A stretch of DNA of 64,000 nucleotides from JAJCYK01 sp965224285 (GTDB taxonomy: Bacteria > Bacteroidota > Bacteroidia > Cytophagales > Cyclobacteriaceae): the NCBI GenBank assembly GCA_965224285.1, contig OZ245043.1:3844001-3908000 (forward strand), in the 5' to 3' direction. Below the pieces are notes generated by a model that was not told the origin of the DNA, ran no database searches, and was given only the letters and a program-made list of their open reading frames with translations. Position numbers and translations under genes: made by a program. Below, in pieces: positions 9,352 to 18,000 of the stretch; the stretch's first letter is position 1; the number at the start of each line of letters is the position of its first letter.

Positions 9352-9896
9352 ATTTTAGGTAGTTCCATCCCTTATCTTTATGAAGCAGCCAACATATCAA
9401 TCTAACTATTCTCCCAGAATTCATCCAAGATTCTCCGGATTAATGGAGCCATATGACCTACTCATTTTAGACTAACTTTATGCTGAATAGTTAATCTAAC
9501 CAATTAGCATTTAGTTAAAACTGAAAATAATGGCCAGATGCAATATCGGAAAAATACTCTTGTCTAAGGATAAATACCGACCAAGACACCTAGGGGAGAT
9601 CCCCCCGATCCCCCCCCTTTGCGCAGGCTATAGCATGAACAGGAGCCTGCAATCAGATCTGAAATCGATTTTTTTAAGCAAGATAGGGGTGGAGAGTATC
9701 AGAAATCGGGATTGGCATAAAAAAATTTTCCAATCAAAGGGGTTGGTTACTTACTCTTAAATGAAATAGTGGGAAATGCCAGCCATTTGCCATACTATCA
9801 TGGCAATCTTGAGACACTTTCAGTGCTACAGGTTGGAAATATTGGTGTTAATCGAAATACTGCTTATTTTAAAAATCTTCATTAGCCTAAAGTATT
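9352..9896. other. Intergenic stretch containing repeat copy A
   Basis: These 545 bases hold no convincing gene. The central part (9585-9695) is an intergenic repeat also found at 15717-15825. The rest is A/T-rich upstream sequence of the large BNR-repeat protein gene. An open frame at 9530-9760 runs through the repeat and a poly-C tract and shows no protein-like features. Confidence 0.55.
9585..9695. repeat. Intergenic repeat, copy A
   Basis: This stretch aligns with 15717-15825. Shared landmarks in the same order are CACCTAG(G/A)GGAGAT, CCCTTTG, GGCTA, AGCATGA, TCAGATCTGAAATC and a following T-rich block then AGCAA. By eye the similarity is around 70 per cent, with small indels. The AGATCT core is itself a palindrome. 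It codes for nothing obvious in either copy. Confidence 0.6.
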
Positions 9897-12800
9897 ATGA
9901 AACTAACCATTACCACTCTGTTACTCCTGTTTATTTGCTTAAACCTTTCAGCCCAAAAGAAGAGTACCGCAAAAAATAACGACTCCACGCCCCTGGAAGC
10001 TTTGGACCTTTCAGGGCTAAAATTTCGCACATTGGGACCTGCCTTAACTTCAGGCCGTATCTCAGAATTTGCCGTCAATCCGAATCAGCCAAAAGAATAT
10101 TATGTAGCCACATCTTCGGGAGGGGTTTGGAAGACCATTAATGCTGGTATTACATACTCACCCATATTTGATAATCAGGGTAGTTATTCCATCGGCTGTA
10201 TTACCATGGATCCCAATAACTCGGAAATAATATGGGTGGGTACCGGTGAAAACAATAATCAGCGAAGTGTAGGGTACGGTGATGGTGTCTATAAAAGCAT
10301 TGATGGAGGCAAGAACTGGGAGCATATGGGTCTAAAAGACTCAGAACACATTGGCCGAATTATGGTACATCCGGACAATTCAAACACTATATATGTGGCA
10401 GCCATTGGCCCCCTATGGTCAGCAGGAGGGGATAGAGGAGTTTATAAATCCGAGGATGGTGGAAAGAACTGGAACCGGGTGCTGGATATAAGCGAACATA
10501 CCGGTGTGAATGATCTGGTCATGCATCCTCAGAATCCAGAGATACTTTATGCAGCTGCCTTTCAAAGACGTCGGCACGTATTTACTTATTTAGGTGGAGG
10601 ACCTGAGTCTTCCATCTATAAATCAACTGATGGGGGAAGCAGTTGGGAAAAAATTGATCGCGGTTTGCCTAAAGTGGACTTAGGGCGTATAGGGTTGGCC
10701 ATTTCTCCGGCGGACCCATCCTACATTTATGCTATCGTAGAAGCGGCTCTTGACGAGGGAGGAGTTTACCGGTCCAATAATCAAGGAGCTTCCTGGGAGA
10801 AAATGGGTAAATACGTGAGCAGTGGGAATTATTATCAGGAGTTAGTGCCTGATCCTGAAGACCCTCTAACCATTTATGCCATGGATACCTGGATGCAAAT
10901 TTCCGAAGATGGTGGTAAAAATTTTAAGCATGTGGGGGAGGACTTTAAGCATATTGACAACCATGCATTATGGATCGATCCCGAAGATACCGAGCACTTG
11001 TTGGTGGGTTGTGACGGAGGGATCTATGAATCATGGGATCGCGGAAAAAATTGGGATTTCAAAACCAATCTGCCTATCACCCAGTTTTACAAAGTTTCGG
11101 TAGATAACCGGGAGCCTTTCTATTATATCTATGGAGGAACCCAGGATAATTTCAGCCTGGGTGGGCCCTCCCGAACTATAAGCGGCCAGGGTATTGTTAA
11201 TGAAGATTGGTTTGTTACCCACGGTGGCGATGGTTTTGAAACCCAGATCGACCCCAATAATCCGGATATCATTTATGCACAATCCCAATACGGCAACCTG
11301 GTCCGCTATGATCACCGCAGCGGAGAGGAAAAAGGTATCCAACCACAGGCCCGTAAGGGTGAAAATGCCTATCGTTGGAATTGGGATGCTCCCCTGGCAG
11401 TGAGTGTGCATCATGATTCAAGGTTATACTTTGCAGCCAATAAATTGTTCCGAAGTGAAGATCGGGGGGATAGTTGGCAGGTGATCAGCGAAGACCTTAC
11501 CCGGCAGATCAATCGCAATGAGTTGCCGGTTATGGGACGCACCTGGAGTGTGGATGCTGTAGCTAAAAATCAGTCCACCTCTCCATACGGTACCATTGTG
11601 GCCTTTTCCGAATCACCTAAAAATCCGAATTTGCTTTTTGTGGGCACCGACGACGGGCTGATCCAGGTCACAGAAGATGGCGGGAATTCCTGGAGAAAAA
11701 TAGACCAGATCCCCGGTGTACCAAATCGAGCCTATGTTAATATGTTGTGGGCTTCCCAGCATGATGAGAATGTGGTGTATGCCTGTTTTAACCATCATAA
11801 ATATGGAGATTTCATGCCCTATGTATTTAAAAGCACCAACAAGGGGCAAACTTGGACCAATATCAGCGCAAATTTGCCCACCAGAGGTTCAAGCTACGCT
11901 ATTGCAGAGGATTTCATTGATCGTGATCTGTTATTTGTGGGAACTGAATTTGGGGTGTTTTTTTCCCGTGACGGTAAATGGAAGCAACTTAAGTCAGGGG
12001 TGCCGGTGATTGCGGTGCGGGATTTGGCGATTCAATCCAGGGAGGGAGATTTAATCTTAGGCACTTTCGGCAGAGGGTTTTATGTGCTGGATGATTATTC
12101 GGTGTTGCGGAATATATCCAATGACTTGTTTGAAAAACAGGCAGATCTATTTATGGTACGAGACGCTTTGTTGTTCGAAAATCAGTATCCGTTGGGACTT
12201 CCAGGAAAATCATTTCAAGGTGACAACTATTACACCGGAGATAATTTAGGATCCGAAGCTATTTTTACTTATTACTTACAGGAGAAGATTCAAACAAAGT
12301 CTAAAATCCGTAGGGAAGAAGAGAAAAAGAATAAATCGAAGGGAAGCGCCAATAAATACCCCTCATATGATCAATTAAAAGCGGAAAAAGAAGAATCAGA
12401 TCCTTACCTACTGTTTACCGTCCGCGATCAGCAAGGCAACGTGGTGCGTAAGCTTACCACAAAGGCCGAGGTACAGGGCATTCAGCGGATAAAATGGGAT
12501 CTACGATACCCCTTTAAAGATCCAATAAGCCTAACACCTCCTCCGTTTTATAACCCATTTAGCAATAATAAAGGGACCCTGGTTGAGCCGGGGACTTACA
12601 CAGTCACTTTTTCCAAAATGATAGATGGGGAGGTGATCGACCTGGATGAGCCTGAATCATTTGAAGTTATTCCGTTGGATAACTATGCGCTTCCTGCTGC
12701 TGATAGGAGCACGGTAGTATCTTTCCAGAAGAAAGTCAATAATCTGTCAAGGGCAATAAAGGGAGCTCAAAAAACTATAGACGAAATTGAGAATCAGATA

Positions 12801-13178
12801 AAGCATATCAAGGAGGCAATCAGTCTTGCTGAATCCCAGGAACAGGAATTGATTCAGAAATTGGAGTTAATCAAAACCAAACTTTATAGTTTAAAAGTGG
12901 ACTTGAATGATGACCCGGTTGCCTCGGCCTTGGACATAGACAAGCCGCCAACTCCTGCTAGTCGGGTACAGAACATAGTTTATGAGCAGTCCAAATCAAC
13001 AACGGCTCCTACGGCTACTCATACCACCAGTTTGACTATTGCGGAAGAGGAATTCCTGCCAATGCTGCAACGGCTGCAAAAACTGATCAATACAGATCTG
13101 AAAAGCTTACAGGAGGAACTTGAACGAGCGGGTGCGCCTTACACACCATACACGGTGCCTCAGTATACCGGAAATTAA
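9897..13178 (+). CDS. Secreted BNR/VPS10-like beta-propeller protein
   Basis: The 1093-residue protein has a signal peptide (about 1-20, ending LNLSAQ). It then has many BNR/Asp-box repeats of the form S-x-D-G-G-x-x-W, for example YKSIDGGKNWEHM, YKSEDGGKNWNRV and RSEDRGDSWQVI, across about residues 60-740. This is the sortilin/photosystem-II-assembly-factor-like propeller common in Bacteroidota exoproteins. A lysine-rich linker (about 800-840) and a beta-sandwich-like part follow. The C-terminus contains a coiled coil (about 945-1005, NNLSRAIKGAQKTIDEIENQ). It probably binds polymer or protein at the cell surface. No catalytic residues were identified, and no Type IX sorting domain was recognised at the C-terminus. 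Confidence 0.8.
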   Translation: MKLTITTLLLLFICLNLSAQKKSTAKNNDSTPLEALDLSGLKFRTLGPALTSGRISEFAVNPNQPKEYYVATSSGGVWKTINAGITYSPIFDNQGSYSIGCITMDPNNSEIIWVGTGENNNQRSVGYGDGVYKSIDGGKNWEHMGLKDSEHIGRIMVHPDNSNTIYVAAIGPLWSAGGDRGVYKSEDGGKNWNRVLDISEHTGVNDLVMHPQNPEILYAAAFQRRRHVFTYLGGGPESSIYKSTDGGSSWEKIDRGLPKVDLGRIGLAISPADPSYIYAIVEAALDEGGVYRSNNQGASWEKMGKYVSSGNYYQELVPDPEDPLTIYAMDTWMQISEDGGKNFKHVGEDFKHIDNHALWIDPEDTEHLLVGCDGGIYESWDRGKNWDFKTNLPITQFYKVSVDNREPFYYIYGGTQDNFSLGGPSRTISGQGIVNEDWFVTHGGDGFETQIDPNNPDIIYAQSQYGNLVRYDHRSGEEKGIQPQARKGENAYRWNWDAPLAVSVHHDSRLYFAANKLFRSEDRGDSWQVISEDLTRQINRNELPVMGRTWSVDAVAKNQSTSPYGTIVAFSESPKNPNLLFVGTDDGLIQVTEDGGNSWRKIDQIPGVPNRAYVNMLWASQHDENVVYACFNHHKYGDFMPYVFKSTNKGQTWTNISANLPTRGSSYAIAEDFIDRDLLFVGTEFGVFFSRDGKWKQLKSGVPVIAVRDLAIQSREGDLILGTFGRGFYVLDDYSVLRNISNDLFEKQADLFMVRDALLFENQYPLGLPGKSFQGDNYYTGDNLGSEAIFTYYLQEKIQTKSKIRREEEKKNKSKGSANKYPSYDQLKAEKEESDPYLLFTVRDQQGNVVRKLTTKAEVQGIQRIKWDLRYPFKDPISLTPPPFYNPFSNNKGTLVEPGTYTVTFSKMIDGEVIDLDEPESFEVIPLDNYALPAADRSTVVSFQKKVNNLSRAIKGAQKTIDEIENQIKHIKEAISLAESQEQELIQKLELIKTKLYSLKVDLNDDPVASALDIDKPPTPASRVQNIVYEQSKSTTAPTATHTTSLTIAEEEFLPMLQRLQKLINTDLKSLQEELERAGAPYTPYTVPQYTGN

Positions 13179-13341
13179 ATGCCAGGTTATAAGCCTGCAA
13201 ATCTACCGTGTGATGTTAGGTGGAAAATTTTTCGCAATGTTAATCCTTATCAGGTCTGAAAGTTTTTTACCAGAATGATTTACTGATAGCAAAAAATTGA
13301 CACCTTCAATAATTGGTTCAAAAATAATACCTTAGACAAAG

Positions 13342-13355
13342 ACCGGGCACCCGGT
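13342..13355. other. GC-rich palindrome between convergent genes
   Basis: ACCGGGCACCCGGT is a perfect palindrome with a 2-base centre, between the convergent genes ending at 13178 and 13385. It lacks a T-run, so it is at best a weak bidirectional terminator or a processing hairpin. Confidence 0.35.
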
Positions 13356-13384
13356 ATACCTTGGTGAATATAGAACTCGCTCAA

Positions 13385-14965
13385 TCATTCCCTTCTTTTT
13401 TCCCAGATCTTGTCCGCTGCTCTCAGCGCCAGGGCCATAATAGTGCTGGTTGGGTTCACCGCGGCAGCAGTAGTAAAAGAGCTTCCATCGACAATATATA
13501 AATTGGGTACATCATGAGCTTGATTCTCGGCATTGACTACCGAACATTTGGGGTCGGTACCCATTCTGGCGGATCCCATTAAGTGAGCGCCGTTAGGAAT
13601 AGGAAGGAAGAAAACCTTATGTGCTCCGGCAGCCTCTAAAGCTTCTCGGATTTTGGATTTGGCCTGTTTCATCATTTCCTGTGAGTTCATTCCCAAGTGA
13701 TAGGTTACCTTAGCTCCTTTGATACCATGGCTGTCGGCTTTTTCATCCGCTAGTTCCACCTTGTTTTCTATTTCGGGCAGATCATCCAGATAGGCGGTTA
13801 ACCCTACTCTATGGGGGAATTGCTCGGCGAAGGCTGCATGATGATCATCACCCCAAGGTAGAGCCAGGCTTTGGCTGAAGGGACCGAAAGTACGCTCTCC
13901 CATCAAGCTGAACCCCCTCAGATAATTGTTTTTAAGGTCAGTTTCATAAAACTCTTGACTCATAAGGGGAGTGCCCATGGGTCCCAGGTGACTGTCCATC
14001 TCTTCTTTGAAAAGCCCAACTCCAAAAGCGGCCGGGTGGATCATATAGTATTTTCCCACCACTCCATTGGAGTTGGCTAATCCGTCTGGAAAATGCTTGG
14101 AAGTGGAGTTTAACAGCAGACGTGGGGTACCTACTCCGTTACAGCAAACCACCACTTTTTTTGCTTTAAGTTGGTGAAGATCTCCCTGCTGATCAAAATA
14201 TAAGACACCATTAGCGTGTCCTCGAGAGTTAACCGTAATCTCCTTTACTCTTGACCAGGGTCGTAATTCTGCTCCCATTTCCAGAGAGAGTGGCCAATAG
14301 GTCCTGTCGGTTGAGGCTTTAGCTCCAATTGGGCAACCAAACATACATTTTCCATGCAACATACAAGCGGGTCGATGATTATAGGGCTGGGAAATAATAG
14401 CCTGATCAGATACCCACCAATGCCATCCCAGTTTTTCAAACCCAGCTACCAGAGCTTTACCCATCTTCCCAATCGGCAAAGGCGGTGTGGGTCTTGGCGA
14501 TCGGGGAGGATTGGCCGGATCACCATTAAGGCCAGATACTCCAATCATCTGGTCATTCAGATCGTAGTATGGCTCCAGGTCATGGTAGGAGATCGGCCAA
14601 TCGTCGGCCACTCCGTCCAATGACCTAACCTTAAAGTCTGAGTGGTGAAACCTGGGGAAATGCCCCTGCCAGTGAACAGTAGTGCCTCCCACGGCATTAA
14701 GCATATTTACCGTAAACGGGTAAGAGCCCTGTTTCTCTATAGGATAATCCTCCGGCAGTTGTCTAACATTGGGATCAAAATTAAAATCACCCCTAAAAAG
14801 ATGGGATTCATAATTGGGTTTCCCCGAGGCCAGCGAGGACGGATCAATCCATCCCCCTTGTTCCAGACATACTACTTTGGCTCCTTTGGCGGTCAACCGC
14901 CAGCTTAAGGCACCTCCGGCGGCACCGGATCCAATCACCAATACGTCAATCTCAGCTTCATTCAT
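13385..14965 (-). CDS. GMC-family oxidoreductase
   Basis: The 526-residue protein starts with the FAD-binding motif VLVIGSGAAGGALSWRL (about 9-25). It has the GMC signature region NAVGGTTVHWQGH, a cysteine-rich insert (PACMLHGKCMFGCPIGAKAS) seen in the glucose/gluconate dehydrogenase branch, and the C-terminal motif VDGSSFTTAAAVNPTSTIMALALRAAD. It oxidises a sugar or alcohol using FAD. The upstream gene (14965-15543) is the small-subunit type that accompanies this branch, and the two overlap as TGATG, so they form a translationally coupled operon encoding one complex. The exact sugar or polyol is not known. Confidence 0.9.
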   Translation of the reverse strand: MNEAEIDVLVIGSGAAGGALSWRLTAKGAKVVCLEQGGWIDPSSLASGKPNYESHLFRGDFNFDPNVRQLPEDYPIEKQGSYPFTVNMLNAVGGTTVHWQGHFPRFHHSDFKVRSLDGVADDWPISYHDLEPYYDLNDQMIGVSGLNGDPANPPRSPRPTPPLPIGKMGKALVAGFEKLGWHWWVSDQAIISQPYNHRPACMLHGKCMFGCPIGAKASTDRTYWPLSLEMGAELRPWSRVKEITVNSRGHANGVLYFDQQGDLHQLKAKKVVVCCNGVGTPRLLLNSTSKHFPDGLANSNGVVGKYYMIHPAAFGVGLFKEEMDSHLGPMGTPLMSQEFYETDLKNNYLRGFSLMGERTFGPFSQSLALPWGDDHHAAFAEQFPHRVGLTAYLDDLPEIENKVELADEKADSHGIKGAKVTYHLGMNSQEMMKQAKSKIREALEAAGAHKVFFLPIPNGAHLMGSARMGTDPKCSVVNAENQAHDVPNLYIVDGSSFTTAAAVNPTSTIMALALRAADKIWEKRRE

Positions 14966-15543
14966 CAGCTTTCATGCCTGTATAAAGGTGGTAAGTTTTT
15001 TACCCGGTGCAACAACGTTTCGTCGAACGGTTCCATTTGAGGGCCGGTTGAGGTAGTAGGAAAAGGCTGGTATCCAATAAGTTTCCACACAGTTTCATTT
15101 ATGTAGTAACTTTCATAAATGAGGTTTTTTAGCACTTCAAAGGATTCCGTGCGCGATAGTTCGAATGTTTTTAAGGATGCTATTCGTTCATTTCGATCTA
15201 AATTTTCAAAATCGGTTTTATAGTTGGAGAGACTAATGCCATTTAGTTGCTTCAACAATTCCAATAAAGACTGCGATAATTCAGGGTATTCCTGAAAAAT
15301 CGAATTTATATAGCCCAATCCTCCGGCCTCCGATGCGGAAGGCAATCCGTGGGTATTGGGGATTATTTCATCCATTGCAAGTTTTAAGATTGGATGGTCA
15401 ACAGGATTTTCAATGACTTCTTTATTTTTTGAATCGTTTTTACATGAAGAAGTGACTTTTAGCAATCCGGAACTTGCCAACATCTGTAATGACCATATTG
15501 CTTTACTGAATTTTCTCCTGGACCACAGGTTAGATTTACTCAT
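14965..15543 (-). CDS. Gluconate 2-dehydrogenase subunit 3-like protein
   Basis: The 192-residue protein begins with SRRKFSKAIWSLQMLASSG, a twin-arginine-like export signal, followed by a Cys in TSSCKN that could be a lipidation site. The rest, with MDEIIPNTHGLPSASEAGG and a helical C-terminus ending in NLPPLYRHES, matches the gluconate 2-dehydrogenase subunit 3 family. This subunit pairs with a GMC oxidoreductase and usually escorts it across the membrane as a folded complex. The stop codon overlaps the start of the GMC gene (TGATG). I am fairly confident of the family and of the partner, less so of the substrate. Confidence 0.85.
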   Translation of the reverse strand: MSKSNLWSRRKFSKAIWSLQMLASSGLLKVTSSCKNDSKNKEVIENPVDHPILKLAMDEIIPNTHGLPSASEAGGLGYINSIFQEYPELSQSLLELLKQLNGISLSNYKTDFENLDRNERIASLKTFELSRTESFEVLKNLIYESYYINETVWKLIGYQPFPTTSTGPQMEPFDETLLHRVKNLPPLYRHES

Positions 15544-16103
15544 GCCAAATGATTATTTAATCTAGTGTCTGTTCGGAGCATCCTTTGGTAGATGCGGGTG
15601 CATATAAGGTACAAAAAAATACCTAAAATTGGATTACGACTTGCCGATGATCAATTGCTGAACTCCGCAAACTGGGGAAGACCAACCGAATCATATCCCT
15701 TATCAAAATTACCTCTCACACCTAGAGGAGATCGCCCGATCCATCCCTTTGCCCTGGCTAGAGCATGAGTTGGAATCTGCTGATCAGATCTGAAATCTAT
15801 ATTTTTAGCAAACACGGAGATAGAAGTAGCAAACCTCTTGGGATTTGAGAAACCATTTTTTAACTAATTATTATAATTCAATCCTTATTGAGTGCAGCAC
15901 GGCAAATCTTGGATAAAGTTGATTGCCCAATCCAAATTTAGACCAGCACTGCATACTCAAAGCTTCTTAAATCCCGGTACTGGTTGGTGAATAACATCAA
16001 CATGTCAGCTAGGTACACTGAATTTCATTGCCATCAATCAAATGGCACGCACCCATTATATTGTGCCAATTATATTTATCTTATTGCAGAAAGAAGTAGA
16101 ATT
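15544..16103. other. Intergenic stretch containing repeat copy B
   Basis: This divergent gap of about 560 bases separates the subunit-3 gene from the oxidoreductase at 16104. It must hold both promoters, but no clear Bacteroidota promoter (TTTG and TAnnTTTG) was identified. Repeat copy B occupies 15717-15825. The open frame can be extended back to 15984, but those 40 residues do not look like protein. Confidence 0.55.
15717..15825. repeat. Intergenic repeat, copy B
   Basis: This is the second copy of the repeat at 9585-9695, in the same orientation. It carries CACACCTAGAGGAGAT, CCCTTTGCCCTGGCTA, GAGCATGA, then GATCAGATCTGAAATC and a T-rich block followed by AGCAAA. The spacing matches copy A to within a few bases. 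Confidence 0.6.
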
Positions 16104-17201
16104 ATGAGATCACCCAATCGTCGAAAATTCATCAAAGACTCCGGAATGCTGGCAGGCGCCATCCTGGCGGCTCCTACTATGGCATCCTGCTGGCCCTCAC
16201 AGGAAAAAAAGCTAGGGGTTGCACTGGTGGGCCTGGGCAACTATAGTACTTCAATGCTTGGCCCGGCGCTTCTGGAAACCGGCAATTGCTATCTGTCCGG
16301 TGTAGTGACCGGGACTCCGGAAAAAGCTGTTAAATGGTCTGAAGATTACAACCTCAAGCAGGAAAACATTTACAATTATCAGAACTATGATGAAATCGCC
16401 GATAATCCGGATATCGATATAGTGTATGTAGTTTTACCTAACAGCATGCATGCCGAATACTCCATTAGGGCGCTGGAAGCGGGTAAACATGTGATCTGTG
16501 AGAAGCCTATGGCTATGGATGCGGAGGAGGCCCGTCAAATGATTGAAGCAGCCCAGAATGCTGAACGTAAACTGGCAATCGGATATCGCATGCATTATGA
16601 TCCTTTCTTTATCGAGGCCAAAAGATTAGGCCAGGAAGAGGTATTTGGTCCCATTAATTACATGGAGTGTAGCCTGGGCTATTCCTACACTCCCCGGACA
16701 AATTCCTGGAAGTTGAAAAAAGATATGGGTGGCGGTTCCCTTTATAATTTAGGCGTTTACCCCATTCAAAGCGCCCGGCACACCAAGGGCTCCGACCCAG
16801 CATATGTAACCGCTCAGGCCACTACCCAACGCAAAGGTCTCTTCAAAGAAGTACCTGAGATCTTTACCTGGCAATTGGAGTTTTCCGACGGAGCACTGTG
16901 CAATTGCTATAGTGGTCCGGTAGCTTTTATCGACCGTCTTTTTGCAGGATGCAGGGATGGCTATATAGAACTACAGCCGGCAACTGCTTATACCGGTCAG
17001 GCTGGTCATTCCACTAATGGTCCTATGGAATATGAGCAGGTATTTCAACAAAAACTGCAAATCGAAGATTTCGCACGATGTGTGATACAGGATCGGGAAT
17101 CTATGGTACGAGGTGAAGATGGTTTAAGAGACATGTTGATTCTTGATGCTATCCACCAATCTATAGAAAGCGGAAAGAAGGTGAAAATAGCATCTATGTA
17201 G
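16104..17201 (+). CDS. Exported Gfo/Idh/MocA-family oxidoreductase
   Basis: I chose the ATG at 16104 because it starts a twin-arginine signal (MRSPNRRKFIKDSGMLAGA). The upstream extension to 15984 lacks protein-like sequence. The 365-residue product has the NAD(P)-binding Rossmann region GVALVGLGNYS, the family motif CEKPMAMDAEEARQM with its conserved EKP, and the C-terminal alpha/beta domain with YRMHYDPFF and GGSLYNLGVYPI. Such enzymes reduce or oxidise sugars and cyclitols. Tat export matches other Bacteroidota periplasmic members of this family, which carry a tightly bound cofactor. The substrate is unknown. Confidence 0.88.
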   Translation: MRSPNRRKFIKDSGMLAGAILAAPTMASCWPSQEKKLGVALVGLGNYSTSMLGPALLETGNCYLSGVVTGTPEKAVKWSEDYNLKQENIYNYQNYDEIADNPDIDIVYVVLPNSMHAEYSIRALEAGKHVICEKPMAMDAEEARQMIEAAQNAERKLAIGYRMHYDPFFIEAKRLGQEEVFGPINYMECSLGYSYTPRTNSWKLKKDMGGGSLYNLGVYPIQSARHTKGSDPAYVTAQATTQRKGLFKEVPEIFTWQLEFSDGALCNCYSGPVAFIDRLFAGCRDGYIELQPATAYTGQAGHSTNGPMEYEQVFQQKLQIEDFARCVIQDRESMVRGEDGLRDMLILDAIHQSIESGKKVKIASM

Positions 17202-17487
17202 TCGCGGTGATAAATATGATGAATTGATATTCATTAGACTGCCTCAATTTCTATATGATATATCATGTTCCATGGGTGCTAAGGTGTCAAGCTGTACTTG
17301 CTCTCTGGAAATATTCAAACTCCAAAAGGGTTCAACTGGTGCTTAGAAATGATTCATTTCCTGTTTCTCTGGTGGTTTCTCCGCTTATCGGAGCATTCTC
17401 TGATATGCCTACAGCACTAGATTGTCCTGGTTTCAGTGATTGACACAGCTTAACAGAAACCCACAATCACTGACAGAATTGGAAGCT

Positions 17488-17907
17488 TTATTGATCAATC
17501 TCGATAAAGCTCATCATAACAATCTCATCAAACATCAGATTAAGCTTTCCCTGGACGATAGTATACTTATTGACTTTTCTCATAGTGTTTAGGAAAAACT
17601 TTTCACCCTCTCCACAATACATCATTGTGGTTGGATCAGGTTCTCCAAAACTAATATTGGCACCGTCGAGGTCATAAGGAGCGGCATAACCGTTGCAACC
17701 GGCGTTACCTTCTACTTTTCCATTACCTATGTTGAATACGATCTGGGGTTTACGGTCGGGAAACAACTGGTCAAAAGCAATCTTGGGCCCGGAAAGGTAC
17801 TCCAATTCCCAAGTGGAATTATAAAGATTTTGACTTAGGGAATTCCTGGAGGTATTACAGCAAATTAATAAAGATGCAATTATTAGAGCGAGCAGGAAGC
17901 CTTTCAT
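17488..17907 (-). CDS. META-domain lipoprotein
   Basis: The 139-residue protein has a lipoprotein signal (LIIASLLICCN, lipidation at one of the two Cys). It continues with the META/HslJ pattern STWELEYLSG, a central EGNAGCNGYAAPY motif and a C-terminal strand. The family name comes from META/HslJ proteins, which are outer-membrane or periplasmic and often stress related. No conserved partner is adjacent. The GCNGY motif makes the family assignment reliable, but the biochemical role is not established. Confidence 0.8.
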   Translation of the reverse strand: MKGFLLALIIASLLICCNTSRNSLSQNLYNSTWELEYLSGPKIAFDQLFPDRKPQIVFNIGNGKVEGNAGCNGYAAPYDLDGANISFGEPDPTTMMYCGEGEKFFLNTMRKVNKYTIVQGKLNLMFDEIVMMSFIEIDQ

Positions 17908-18000
17908 GATAGAGCGATTATATCGTTAAGAATCTATATACAACTTGATGGTTTGAATCGTTAAGATTGGTCATAAAACAGTAGCTGTTATGCCTAAATT

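Noticed and set aside
9530..9760. Open frame of 76 codons through the repeat copy A
   Set aside because: The frame crosses a poly-C tract and a noncoding repeat, and the peptide has no protein-like pattern.
15984..16103. Longer start for the Gfo/Idh/MocA oxidoreductase
   Set aside because: The added 40 residues do not resemble protein, and the downstream ATG gives a twin-arginine signal.
17255..17443. Open frame of 62 codons between the Gfo/Idh gene and the META lipoprotein
   Set aside because: There is no family match or start context, and the composition resembles intergenic DNA.
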